DNA of 17,500 nucleotides from Chondrilla cf. caribensis. Taxonomy: Eukaryota > Porifera > Demospongiae > Chondrillida > Chondrillidae. The notes under the pieces are model-generated. The model ran no database searches. It worked only from the letters and a program-made list of their open reading frames with translations, and was not told where the DNA came from. The first letter of the stretch is position 1. Each line of letters begins with the position of its first letter. The stretch is taken from the NCBI GenBank assembly GCA_964020155.1, contig OZ026551.1:3951267-3968766 (forward strand), in the 5' to 3' direction. Positions 1-16,600 of this stretch are shown piece after piece. The position numbers and the translations under genes were made by a program.

Positions 1-70
1 AATGAGGAGTACCATTGCCTGTAAAAGACAATACATTACTATTTTAATCACCATCTCAATGAACTGTTAC

Positions 71-187
71 TCAACACAGGCTGACCTTCGGGTATAGCAC
101 TAATTCCGAACAGTATTTGGCAGTTTGCTGTTGCCATCCTGTTGCAGGGAGTGCAATTGTAAATAGGTAGCTAAATACCTCTGCCAT
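71..187 (-). CDS. Candidate terminal exon, gene not assigned
   Basis: A strong acceptor (TTTTCCCCTACAG) at 188 opens a phase 0 frame of 38 codons ending in TGA. It is in phase with the block at 249-365. No function is recognised. Confidence 0.3.
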   Translation of the reverse strand: MAEVFSYLFTIALPATGWQQQTAKYCSELVLYPKVSLC

Positions 188-248
188 CTGTAGGGGAAAA
201 TTTTCAGTTTATACAGTATTAACCATTCTGAAGAGTAATAAAACTTAC

Positions 249-365
249 AAGCTGTCCCTTTATGGGACCAAGTCCACAATAGTCTGTGGACTTTGCAGTA
301 CGTCTGCTTTCCACGAGTTTATCAAAAAAGTAGCATCCTTTTTTGATTTTCCCCATGAAGTACTC
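249..365 (-). CDS. Candidate 39-codon exon, gene not assigned
   Basis: Open in phase 0 from acceptor GACAG to a perfect GTAAGT donor, with KKGCYFFDKLVESRR and DYCGLGPIKGQL. It does not join the preceding candidate (594-777) in phase, so it belongs either to a separate gene or to a decayed one. Confidence 0.35.
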
Positions 366-593
366 CTGTCAATATCACCACACATAGATAAGTTGTGGAG
401 AAATGTTATTTTATGACACTTCATTCATTCATACATACATGCATACCTCCCTATTTCTAAGAGTGCTTCTCACACCAAATTTAGTGAATGGTCCCAATCT
501 ACAGGCATATGTACATACGTACATAGTAAACAATGTAGATGCGTATATGGCATAATAGCATGTACATGTATGAATCTCCCTTATGTGACTCAC

Positions 594-777
594 GTTGGCA
601 ATGGCTTGTGATCTTGTATCATCCTGATCGTGGTAGCCACCCAATCTCTAGGATGATCATACATTGATGTGATGTCATTTTCATCCACTTCAGGTGCAGT
701 GCTGTAATCAACAACTGCCCTTAAAATGTCATCTATCAATGTGAAATGACAGTATGTTGAAAGGTCCTTTCTGTATA
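594..777 (-). CDS. Candidate exon, gene not assigned
   Basis: An open block of about 61 codons ending at a GTGAGT donor. It includes LIDDILRAVVDYS and DHPRDWVATTIRMI. Acceptors at 777 (phase 1, matching the block at 834-889) and 770 (phase 2) are both possible. No known domain is recognised. Confidence 0.3.
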
Positions 778-833
778 CTAATACATACATAACACGTATG
801 TGGTGATGTACGTTATATGTGTACGTATCTTAC

Positions 834-889
834 CATCAACTGGATACGTGTCCATTTCATCACCAGTGTCTGAATTGTCATCAGAATGT
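834..889 (-). CDS. Candidate acidic exon, gene not assigned
   Basis: A 56-base block between acceptor GAATGCAG and donor GTAAGA. The frame beginning HSDDNSDTGDEMD is strongly acidic. Its incoming phase matches the alternative donor at 1533 of the preceding exon, so it may be an extra exon of the fusion gene. No homology is recognised. Confidence 0.3.
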
Positions 890-1181
890 CTGCATTCAGT
901 ATACGTATATAAATAGTATTACCACTCCATACTAAGAGTCTGTAAATGTACATTATATATGTCAATGTTACTGTCTCACTGTGTTTCATTATCTTCTTTT
1001 GTGGATGTCCTGCTGTCACTGCAGTGATAATAATATATGTACGTACCCATATTTATGTGTAATTTAGTGAGTACAAGTCATTACCAAAAATACCTTATAC
1101 TTTGTTGGACATTGTTCACTGTCCTTTCTCCTAGTCTGTTTGAAAATTGTATACGGTTTACATAACTATGTATGTAAAATA

Positions 1182-1379
1182 CAGTGGAACCTCTACTAAA
1201 GGACACTCCTAATAAAGGACACCACGTAAATGACCTCCCTTCAAAGGACACCTTATAAAGCACCAAAAGTCGACTTCCCTATACTGCTGATACATTTTTC
1301 TCCTCTGAAGGCTGGAAAACCTCTCTACAGTGGACCAATTAGCTGGTCCCACTGTGTTCTTTATATAGAGGTCCCACTG
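1182..1379. mobile_element. 198-bp pogo-like MITE
   Basis: Flanked by TA on both sides (1180-1181, 1380-1381). Termini are CAGTGGAACCTCTA and, inverted, CAGTGGGACCTCTA. The left end repeats a word like CTAATAAAGGACAC. A second inverted pair (1328-1337 and 1344-1354) lies near the right end. No coding capacity. Confidence 0.75.
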
Positions 1380-1542
1380 TAGTAGTATGTGTTGTGTATG
1401 CTTACGTACACTTTTCCCTTCAAAATTGGCAAGCCCTTGGTTCCACGGTATACTATTTGCACAGTGCTACATAATATTGTAGCAGAGAGAATAGGTAGAA
1501 GTCAATTACAGGAGCAACTATGCATGAGCATACCTGTTATCC

Positions 1543-1575
1543 TTATATTTGGCAAGCATGGTGACCAGCCACATC
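1543..1575 (-). CDS. Fusion gene last exon (uncertain)
   Basis: In phase with exon 13 it gives ten residues and TAA. Another frame of the same block runs through to a donor at 1533 (GTATGC) and begins MWLVTMLAKY, more like the helix that follows F-x-Q in Ulp1 proteins. Either this is the C-terminus or a small indel has shifted the frame. Confidence 0.4.
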   Translation of the reverse strand, partial: DVAGHHACQI

Positions 1576-4500
1576 CTAATACGAGTCATGTCACTCTGCA
1601 ATATAATATAGTAGTACATACAATATGTGTACATACGGCCCGATACATACAATGACATATGTAATACATCAATCCATGATTATTGTGAATGTAATGTTCA
1701 TACCTGGGTAAAGTCCCACTGTGCTCTGCTAGTCACATACAAGGCATACTAAGAAAGAGTAATGCAGTATACTAACTTATTCACAGTCACAAGAGCATCA
1801 TTCTGCTTGATCATACCATGACAATGAACACTCCACAGTCACGACTAGCAAACTGTTTGGGAAATCCCTACATATGTAAGTGCATATACATAACTGTGAA
1901 AGCGTACAATGTCATATGTAAGTATAATGGAGCTATGTATATCATTTCACTTTGCAACTTAGTATGAACTGTAGCTACCTTACCGATGGTTGAAATAGAG
2001 TCCATGTCTTTATTTCTGGGAAAGCAGTAGTACCTATCAACCTGTTGGAAAAGTGGATGTAAATGTTCATACAGTAGAACCTGTCCAATCCGACACCTCT
2101 CTAAACCGACAAATGCTTAAACCGACACCAAATTCCAAGCACGGACACTTTTTCAATACAAAATGACCTGCCTAATCCGACAAATGCCTAATCCGAAAAC
2201 CGACATTGATTTTGAAGTCCCCAGAACAAAAAATACCTCTACAGTCCGACAATTTTACAGATACAGAGTAAATTCGTTCGATTTTTTCTGCATTCATCCA
2301 CCGTCGAGCTTGCGGGCGCCATGTTCTATAATTACGCAATACAACTGAACGGTAGCCCCAAACGTATGACGCAATAATCGGACCCTGGTGTAACGGGTCA
2401 TGCGCGGAAATTTATCATGATGATGATGACGACAATGACGATGACACTTTGATGCAAGTGGATCCATCCCCACCCACAACAACAGAGGCTCTGGCCTATT
2501 TATCACGATTGGCATTGTATTTCCAGCATAATGACCAAGAGTGCCTCACACTTGTGGACAAAATGACACAAGTTGTTGAAAAAAGGTCAATTGCTGGCAA
2601 ACAAAAATATTTAAAGCAGAGCAGTTTAACATCCTTTTTTAAAAATAACACCAAGTAATATTTATCCATGTACATTTTTTCATGTTTATTATATATACAT
2701 TGTTAATAGTGATACAATAATAAGACTAGGTACATAATTATACATGCAACATAACATACTGTCAGTGAAATACTGTATAATAAATATGAAAAAGTGTACA
2801 TGTATTACATTTATTTGACGATGAAACCTCTCTAATCCGACAACCTCTTAATACGACGTTATTTTCATTCCCCGTTGAGTGTCGGATTAGAGAGGTTTCA
2901 CTGTACTCCTAATAATGATGATTGCAACTCACTTCAATAAGGATACGTAACTACAGTTCTGTCCGCCAATGGAATCATAGAAACTAACACTTTTATTTCC
3001 CTTGTCAATAACCTACATCACCAAGCCGTAAATGAATCCACTTGACATATCATTGTCTATACTCCTTTGAAGGCACTCCAACTCACTCCCAATGTCCAAT
3101 GGCTATGTGCCACTACTGGCACCAATATGTAGTCATAAGATTTTAAACCTTCCACCTGTATTTTTGTTGAAATCATGCTATACACATAGCATGATTGGTA
3201 CGGCATATACTTACTGGTATCCATTGTTCAATTGCATAGTTTTGCGTAGCCATGAAAGTATGACATTTGTGTGTCATTGGATAAACTTCAGTTCCCTAAT
3301 ATTAACGTAATACCCCATTTAAAGTACCTCCATTTGTAGGTTTTCGAATGAAAAGATGTACATGTCTTGCATGTTTGCTCAGTGTAAATGCACATACCGC
3401 AGTTTTCGCTCTTGCTGATATCAGAATAAGGAATGCATCAACAGCCTAGTGATTGTAAATATGTAATAAATGTATTCTAATATACGTAAGTATAGGTATG
3501 TATAATTCACGCACCTCGCCAGTAAGATCTTGCCCTAGAAGAACGTCATTCAAATCGTGGGCCTGGGCACAAGTGTAGTATTCCATAGAACAGTTTGGGT
3601 CAGATACTGCTAATGCTTCTGCCACTTCCTTTTGTGTGAAGTTTTTCGACCATGCTCTTTTCTTAGCTGTTTTCAAATTAGATGGATGTACAGTACTGAA
3701 CATATTTTATTGTAGCATGAACATCAACTAAAATGTACACATACGTGCAATGTCCTGTAAATCATCAACTGTCATGTTCATTTGCTGTTTTGTAGTGGCT
3801 ACATACTGCTGGTGTACTATATTTCCCACAGTGGCTGGTACTACAGAGTACAATAATCATTGCGCGTTAGTAACATGGTAAGTACTGTATGTACTAAGAA
3901 TATATGTAATACATTTTAATCGTACATATTCATCATTCGCACCTTTCTGCAATGAATTGCTTAATTTTCTTTTATTGCATATTTGCTAAGTGGTATTTAA
4001 ATGTTCATTATGTGATATGTTTACAAATTCATGGTTGAATGTATACCATGTACCTGATGATTTCTGAGAGCAAGTTTACTGAAATTTCTTCCACAGTACA
4101 CACACTTTGCTGATTTACCTGGTGTGGGTGAAAGTACATACAGCATTATACACGTATGAACTATTGTTTAACGCACATGGATGAATGTGCTTAGTGTAGT
4201 AGTCATCAAACACATCATCCCATACGCCTCGTAACTGCTGCAGGGTTGCATGGTACTCCTCCAAAGATGGCTGGCTGAACAGTTGCCGAAGGTGTCCTAT
4301 ATACAATGTACTCTCACTTTGTGGAGCCCCGTGTACAGTTAGCCACCTTCAGACATCCTGGAAGATATGGTTCCAGCAGGACAAATTGGGAATTTCGGGG
4401 AGTACACTCTTGATGGCGGAAGTAATTGCCCTCTCCCTGTCAGTTACAATGGGTATCCGGGACCTCTGTATTGATGGGACCACCTTTTTCAGTTCGCTGA

Positions 4501-5129
4501 AAAAGGTTGCATGCGTGGATGTGAACTTCCTCTCATGTATCAGGAATAGTGCAGGGATGCAGGGCTCTTCCTGGAAGATCTTAGACTTGTAAAGGATTAG
4601 TGATAAATAGAAATTTCCCAGTTGAAATGTGGTGTCATACGATAACAGCTGTCCAGGCTCACTCAGTTGTAACTCCCTCTCCAGACCATCCACCACCTCT
4701 GCCATTCCAAAAACCACCTCCAAGTCAGGAAAGGTGACAATTTTCCTGACAAACCCACTGATCTCATATGCTAGCATATGTATGTTGTAGATGCTATCTT
4801 GGGAGAGTCTTGTGCCATGGCGCATCTGATATCTCAAATTCCTGATCTGTGAATTAAATGATTCACTCTATAAATTCACTAAATTTTCAAACATTATTTT
4901 TGTGGATACTGTTACTTCATAGCAGGAAAATTCATGAGGTTAAACATGTGCATTTTTGCAATTTGACTCAATTCCCAAGGTTTATTCACGAAAATCCTTA
5001 CCAGCAAAAATATCAAAACACAAATACAAAATACTTGTTTGAGCATGAAATCGCAAACTTTCTTGCACAAAAATTTTCCACTATAAGGTAAACACGAGTT
5101 GACGACTGGTTGCAAGGTTGAAATGTACA

Positions 5130-5185
<56 letters not shown>

Positions 5186-6001
5186 ATGTATGCACACACA
5201 TGTATGACATGGATGCACACAAGCATGCCTGCTGTTTGTGTATGTGGTGCAGATACATACCTGTTTCATGTTCCTTGGCGTTGTAATTGCCATATAAGTA
5301 GTATCAGTACTCATGGTGGCCACTTCCTTCTTATAGGTGACAGAAGGCAGATTGTGAGATATTGCTTTCTGTTTGAGTTGTACCATATAAGACGGAAGTG
5401 TGCGGTAGTGTTGGCTATTTTGGTTGGTGGTATTACCCCTGTGAGTAAGTCCCTCTGACAATGACGTGTCACCAATGTAATGGATAACGGTTGTTCTCTT
5501 ATCCCCTAACAATTGATACGCATGTCGTTGAAATCCCTTATTTGGGCCATCGACCGTATCAATCTGGAAGTACATTTTTTTAATGATAGGGGCTGCCTTT
5601 GGAAGACAGTGTACTCCTTGTGATACCCATCGATGCTGATCACATCTCCAGTCATCTATATACATAATGATAATACTTGATGTAGTATTCATTCAAATAG
5701 TGAATATTGAATTGTTGTATTTTTTTCTACTCTGCAGGTGCTATTGGTAGTTATTATTAAATTTTATACACTAACTGTACACAGGATACCCAAACCTTTG
5801 TTTTTGTCTTATTTTTGCAATTGCATGGTCATTTTTCAACAAACCTTGTTTTTCGAGTTCTGCATGGAAGATATATACATCTCCACTGTTTGGCTTCACT
5901 GGGGGTCTGCCAGATGCTTTCCGAAGATAAGATGGAGATCTAAGTATAGCTGCTGCCTTTTCAGTGGACAAAGAACTGACTTTGCTCAGAAGTAATGCCA
6001 T
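1543..6001 (-). CDS. MULE transposase-Ulp1 protease fusion gene with one in-frame TGA (possible pseudogene)
   Basis: I assembled 14 exons by joining GT-AG splice sites: 6001-5845, 5655-5261, 4846-4177, 4118-4047, 3840-3745, 3666-3515, 3445-3398, 3295-3215, 3155-3087, 3012-2933, 2041-1984, 1867-1817, 1748-1704 and 1575-1543. All 13 junctions keep phase, giving 668 codons before TAA. Domains: residues 41-117 resemble a CG-1 DNA-binding domain; about 185-407 are a MULE transposase core (D255, D320, CWNH 341-344, candidate E380/E381); 408-431 are zinc-finger-like; about 500-650 are an Ulp1/SENP C48 protease with H576, D593, Q631 and C637. Codon 350 is TGA inside exon 3. Without it the product would probably be a domesticated or recently active transposase-derived protein. 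Alternatives are two adjacent genes or a decaying element. The last exon is the least certain. Confidence 0.7.
1704..1748 (-). CDS. Fusion gene exon 13
   Basis: Codes for residues 644-658 (YALYVTSRAQWDFTQ), matching the helix and F-x-Q turn that follow DCGVF in SENP/Ulp1 proteins. Phase is 0 on both sides and the donor is GTATGA. Confidence 0.75.
1817..1867 (-). CDS. Fusion gene exon 12: catalytic Cys of Ulp1
   Basis: Codes for residues 627-643. FPKQFASRDCGVFIVM holds Q631 (oxyanion hole) and C637 (nucleophile) six residues apart, as in Ulp1. The DCGVF motif is diagnostic for C48 proteases. Confidence 0.85.
1984..2041 (-). CDS. Fusion gene exon 11
   Basis: Codes for the end of K607 and residues 608-626, with the W that normally precedes P-x-Q in Ulp1 proteases (IKTWTLFQPS). 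Only this frame joins exons 10 and 12 in phase. The acceptor is TTTTCCAACAG. Confidence 0.75.
2072..2903 (+). mobile_element. Tigger/pogo transposon remnant, internally deleted
   Basis: 832 bp flanked by TA (2070-2071, 2904-2905). The ends are CAGTAGAACCTGTCCAATCC and, inverted, CAGTGAAACCTCTCTAATCC. Words of the type CTAATCCGACA recur at both ends and are likely transposase-binding repeats. Inside is only the C-terminal tail of a transposase. Confidence 0.8.
2416..2658 (+). pseudogene. C-terminal tail of a Tigger-type transposase
   Basis: An acidic run (DDDDDNDDD) is followed by about 70 residues ending QSSLTSFFKNNTK and TAA. Tigger/jerky-type transposases end in a similar acidic stretch, a helix and a Q..ITDFF-like tail. 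The DDE catalytic core and DNA-binding domain are missing, so this copy cannot move itself. Confidence 0.65.
2933..3012 (-). CDS. Fusion gene exon 10: catalytic Asp of Ulp1
   Basis: Codes for residues 581-606 and part of K607. VIDKGNKSVSFYDSIGG gives D593, exactly 17 residues after H576, the spacing I recall for yeast Ulp1 (H514, D531). The donor is GTGAGT in phase 2. The next intron holds the Tigger remnant. Confidence 0.82.
3087..3155 (-). CDS. Fusion gene exon 9: catalytic His of Ulp1
   Basis: Codes for residues 558-580. DYILVPVVAHSHWTLG is the P-x-HW-x-L block of C48 proteases, with H576 the predicted catalytic histidine. The donor is GTGAGT and the following intron is 74 bp. Confidence 0.82.
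3215..3295 (-). CDS. Fusion gene exon 8
   Basis: Codes for residues 531-557, including CHTFMATQNY and the W before the next strand. Only the phase 0 frame is open. The donor is GTAAGT. Confidence 0.7.
3398..3445 (-). CDS. Fusion gene exon 7: Ulp1 first helix
   Basis: A 16-codon exon for residues 515-530 (AVDAFLILISARAKTA), matching the I..FL..L helix near the start of Ulp1 catalytic domains. Phase is 0 on both sides and the donor is GTATGT. Confidence 0.68.
3515..3666 (-). CDS. Fusion gene exon 6: entry to the protease domain
   Basis: Codes for residues 465-514. It starts with a basic KKRAW segment that could act in nuclear import. It ends LLGQDLTGE, which leads into AVDAFL of the next exon in the way Ulp1 proteases start their catalytic domain. 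The donor is GTGCGT. Confidence 0.68.
3745..3840 (-). CDS. Fusion gene exon 5: linker
   Basis: Codes for residues 433-463 in an open frame rich in Q, T and V, ending in TVDDLQDIA. No known domain is seen. An acceptor at 3834 is an in-phase alternative. The donor is GTATGT. Confidence 0.55.
4047..4118 (-). CDS. Fusion gene exon 4: zinc-finger-like segment
   Basis: Codes for the end of C408 and residues 409-431. It shows C-x2-C, then F, L and H-x2-H (C413, C416, H428, H431), close to a C2H2 finger but one residue short between C and H. The longer donor at 4046 keeps phase with the next exon. Confidence 0.55.
4177..4846 (-). CDS. Fusion gene exon 3: MULE transposase core, broken by TGA
   Basis: Codes for residues 185-407. 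SYDTTF (D255), IVTDRE (D320) and CWNH match the first and second acidic residues and the C-W-N-H element of MULE DDE transposases. The frame stays open after TGA 350 for 57 more codons of family-like sequence (LEEYH, WDDVFDDYY). The donor is GTGCGT. Confidence 0.78.
4349..4351 (-). other. In-frame TGA in the MULE exon
   Basis: TGA sits between GTC and AGG in an otherwise uninterrupted reading frame, five codons after CWNH. The downstream frame still looks protein-coding. A CGA-to-TGA transition at a CpG would explain it, since family members as I recall them carry a basic residue here. Confidence 0.75.
5133..5184. repeat. (AC)26 microsatellite
   Basis: 52 bp of pure AC inside the 414-bp intron 2 of the minus-strand gene, read there as GT, about 76 bases after the donor. 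Confidence 0.95.
5261..5655 (-). CDS. Fusion gene exon 2: CG-1-like DNA-binding region
   Basis: Codes for residues 53-184. The pattern DDW, HRW, GFQRHAYQLL and VIHYIGD is like the CG-1 domain of CAMTA factors, where a W-rich start leads to a FQRR.Y.LL strand and a VHY strand. That comparison is from memory. The donor is GTATGT. Confidence 0.72.
5845..6001 (-). CDS. Fusion gene exon 1: start and N-terminus
   Basis: Codes for residues 1-52. The ATG at 6001 follows an in-frame TAA, so it is the first possible start. It ends in GDVYIFHAELEKQ, the first strand of the CG-1-like region. The donor is GTTTGT and the outgoing phase 1. Confidence 0.7.
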
Positions 6002-6414
6002 ATTGTGACCTTAAGAAACCGCGCTATTAATCACGAGGGCAACTATAAATTGTCCATAAAAGGAAAATAGCTTCTATTTTTATCGATTAAACGTTTATTT
6101 TTAGAACTAGTTTAATTTTCTGCTTTTTTCATTGAAGATATTTAACGCTTTTTCATGCGCTTTCGTACGAAATAAGGAACCGCGACGTTGTACAAATGAC
6201 TTCCGTTCCTTATCACATGACTTCCATTCCTTGTCACATGATTTCCGTTCCTTGTCACATGATTTTTGTTCCTCGTTGTTCCATTCCGTTCCTCGTTTCA
6301 GTCACTCCGCGTGAAGATAGGGACAGCCCCTCCCGCGTGACCGGACATAACTCGCGGTTGTAGATTTTCATCTAAATTTGACGATTTTTATAGGTTCGCA
6401 TCGCACAAAGGAAG
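6002..6414. promoter_or_regulatory. Shared head-to-head 5' region of the two genes
   Basis: 413 bp separate the two start codons. The centre holds the TCACATGA repeat. Nearer ARSA are GC-rich words (CCCCTCCCGCG and two GCGTGA). No clear TATA box is seen for either gene. A bidirectional promoter is inferred from geometry only. Confidence 0.5.
6193..6275. promoter_or_regulatory. 21-bp tandem repeat with three TCACATGA E-boxes
   Basis: Identical TCACATGA octamers at 6213-6220, 6234-6241 and 6255-6262 are separated by TTCCNTTCC-type words that include ETS-like ACTTCC. The octamer is the reverse complement of TCATGTGA, a recognised MiT/TFE (MITF, TFEB) site, which suits a lysosomal enzyme gene. 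Confidence 0.6.
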
Positions 6415-14963
<8,549 letters not shown>

Positions 14964-15262
14964 AACGCTTTACTTCAAAGTTGAATGCATTCTAATGAAT
15001 CGAAATATATGATGTATGAAACACTCAGTAGTATTATAGATCATTGTAGAATGTGCATAGTGCATAGTGCATAGTGTATAGTGAATGTGCATAATGATTG
15101 CTGCAATATACGTCTAATAGCCAAATTTGTAAACCTCAACTTGTCAAGAATTTAATATATCAGTTTATTAAATAGCTATGTATTACGTAATTTAACATAT
15201 ACTTATAAGGGGAGATCCCTATAATTTTAATTTTACAACATGCACTAACAAAATGAAATAAA
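14964..15262 (+). other. Likely ARSA 3' untranslated region
   Basis: AT-rich, non-coding. Candidate polyadenylation signals are ATTAAA at 15167-15172 and AATAAA at 15257-15262. Which one is used cannot be told from sequence. Confidence 0.5.
15052..15083. repeat. GTGCATA heptamer repeat in the ARSA 3' region
   Basis: Four to five copies of GTGCATA or GTGTATA, about 90 bases after the stop codon. Confidence 0.8.
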
Positions 15263-15391
15263 TTATTATATACAATATAATTACAGAATATTATTAATTG
15301 ATATTTTTATATATTAATTAATATATTATTAATTAGCAGGATAATAATAATCCATATTATATGCTTGGTGGAATATTTACAAGTATTATAC

Positions 15392-15669
15392 CCATATTTG
15401 AGGCCAATTGCAAAGGTGGGGTGAGGTAAGCTACATGGCCATGCCTGGTGTGCAAATGCCTTCCTTTCAGTCCAAGAACAACACCAAGCTGCATGGCCAA
15501 CACACAGAAGAGAATTGGTTACAATTGACGAAATAATTGTAATACATGATGCAAACAGGCAATCAATCAAGCATTGCTGGATATCAGTTAGAATGTCACA
15601 CCAGAATGTTGGAAGAGACCCATGGTCCACTTCTATTGCAAAAACTGGTTCACTTTGCCAGGCTGTCCA
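15392..15669 (-). CDS. Possible unassigned exon
   Basis: A polypyrimidine-CTGCAG acceptor at 15670 opens a frame of about 92 codons to a possible GTATAA donor. It has many Cys and Trp but no recognised motif and no true ATG. It could be part of an unseen gene or a transposon fragment. Confidence 0.2.
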
Positions 15670-15740
15670 CTGCAGCAAGAAATTGTCACAAATTAAATGC
15701 TACTCCACATTATTATCATTGTCTATATACATGCATAATA

Positions 15741-15840
15741 CAGTAATTCCTCATTTATTGGCCAAACCTTTTAATCCCAAACCCTTCAATCCACCATAAG
15801 TATTTTTGGAAACAAATTGCAGCGAATTGATTATTTTCTG
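15741..15840. mobile_element. 100-bp deleted relative of the 8231 MITE
   Basis: TA-flanked (15739-15740, 15841-15842). It starts CAGTAATTCCTCATTTATTG. Its right part (AAATTGCAGCGAATTGA) parallels AATTGCGGCGGATTAACG of the 8231 element. The middle is missing. Confidence 0.6.
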
Positions 15841-15854
15841 TATCATACAGATTA

Positions 15855-15914
15855 CCGTAAAAGCGGGTTGTTAAGCGCAGCTTTCTATTAAGCGCATATC
15901 TTTTGTTAAGCGCA
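15855..15914. repeat. Three spaced TTAAGCGCA words
   Basis: TTAAGCGCA occurs at 15871, 15888 and 15906, just after CCGTAAAAGCGGG. Iterated words of this kind mark ends of pogo-like elements elsewhere in the window, so this may be the end of another element family. The other end was not found. Confidence 0.4.
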
Positions 15915-16519
15915 TACACATTGGCATGTGCATTCATATGTACAACACATAATACATACATGCACTCACGTACATACGTGCGTGTATAAGTGATTTACCA
16001 AATCAAGTTAAATACAGTAAATGCATATAATATACAGATAGCTGCGAGTACCATCTTGATAGACATATGCATTATAATAAGCATCATTTTGTGGCATTTG
16101 AGGATGATCATCAATACATACACAATATATATATATATATTGTTTAGATCATTGAGAATTACATGTCTAAGAAACTTGAGCAAACACATCTAAGACAAGG
16201 CTCTGCACAAAGTGCTACTAGGGTAGAATTAAAGATTCTCGCTAGACTAGACCTCTAGAGTGTAGAATCTGGGCCTAGAATTAAAGCGTGGAGTTTCAAA
16301 ACTGGAAGCATTCGACACATCTCATCAGTGGCAGTCATAGCTTGGAATCCTCCTTTTGATCACATATCAAACTTGAGCAATCCATTGGTCATTTCAGTTC
16401 TGAGTTGAAGCGCGATACTGAGAGTTAATGGGGATAACCCTCTAATTTATAACAGTTCAATAAAGCTATTATATTTGGCGGGATAAAACAATAAATAACG
16501 CCCACGTCTTAAGTTTATC
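15915..16519. other. Intergenic stretch, nothing coding seen
   Basis: AT-rich. TAGAATTAAAG appears twice (about 16223 and 16276) around a short CTAGACTAGACCTCTAG palindromic patch. No supported gene was found. Confidence 0.5.
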
Positions 16520-16600
16520 GGCCAATCAGTTTGCAATGTTTGAAAAACGGCGGTACGATTGTCTATAAAATACGTCCTATCACCTCCATTTTCTTTGTGA
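16520..16600 (+). promoter_or_regulatory. Possible CCAAT/TATA core promoter
   Basis: CCAAT at 16522-16526 and TATAAAA at 16564-16570 are spaced as in metazoan promoters, directly before base composition turns GC-rich. It could drive a gene or an LTR transcript to the right. Confidence 0.4.

Noticed and set aside
1389..1655. 88-codon plus-strand frame
   Set aside because: No motif, and it overlaps the better supported minus-strand terminal exon block.
3398..3414. A 17-base exon with acceptor at 3415 ending in an early TGA at 3379
   Set aside because: The acceptor at 3446 gives a 16-codon exon that fits the Ulp1 domain and keeps phase on both sides.
4386..4592. 68-codon plus-strand frame
   Set aside because: Antisense shadow of the MULE exon, which has better motifs and splice sites.
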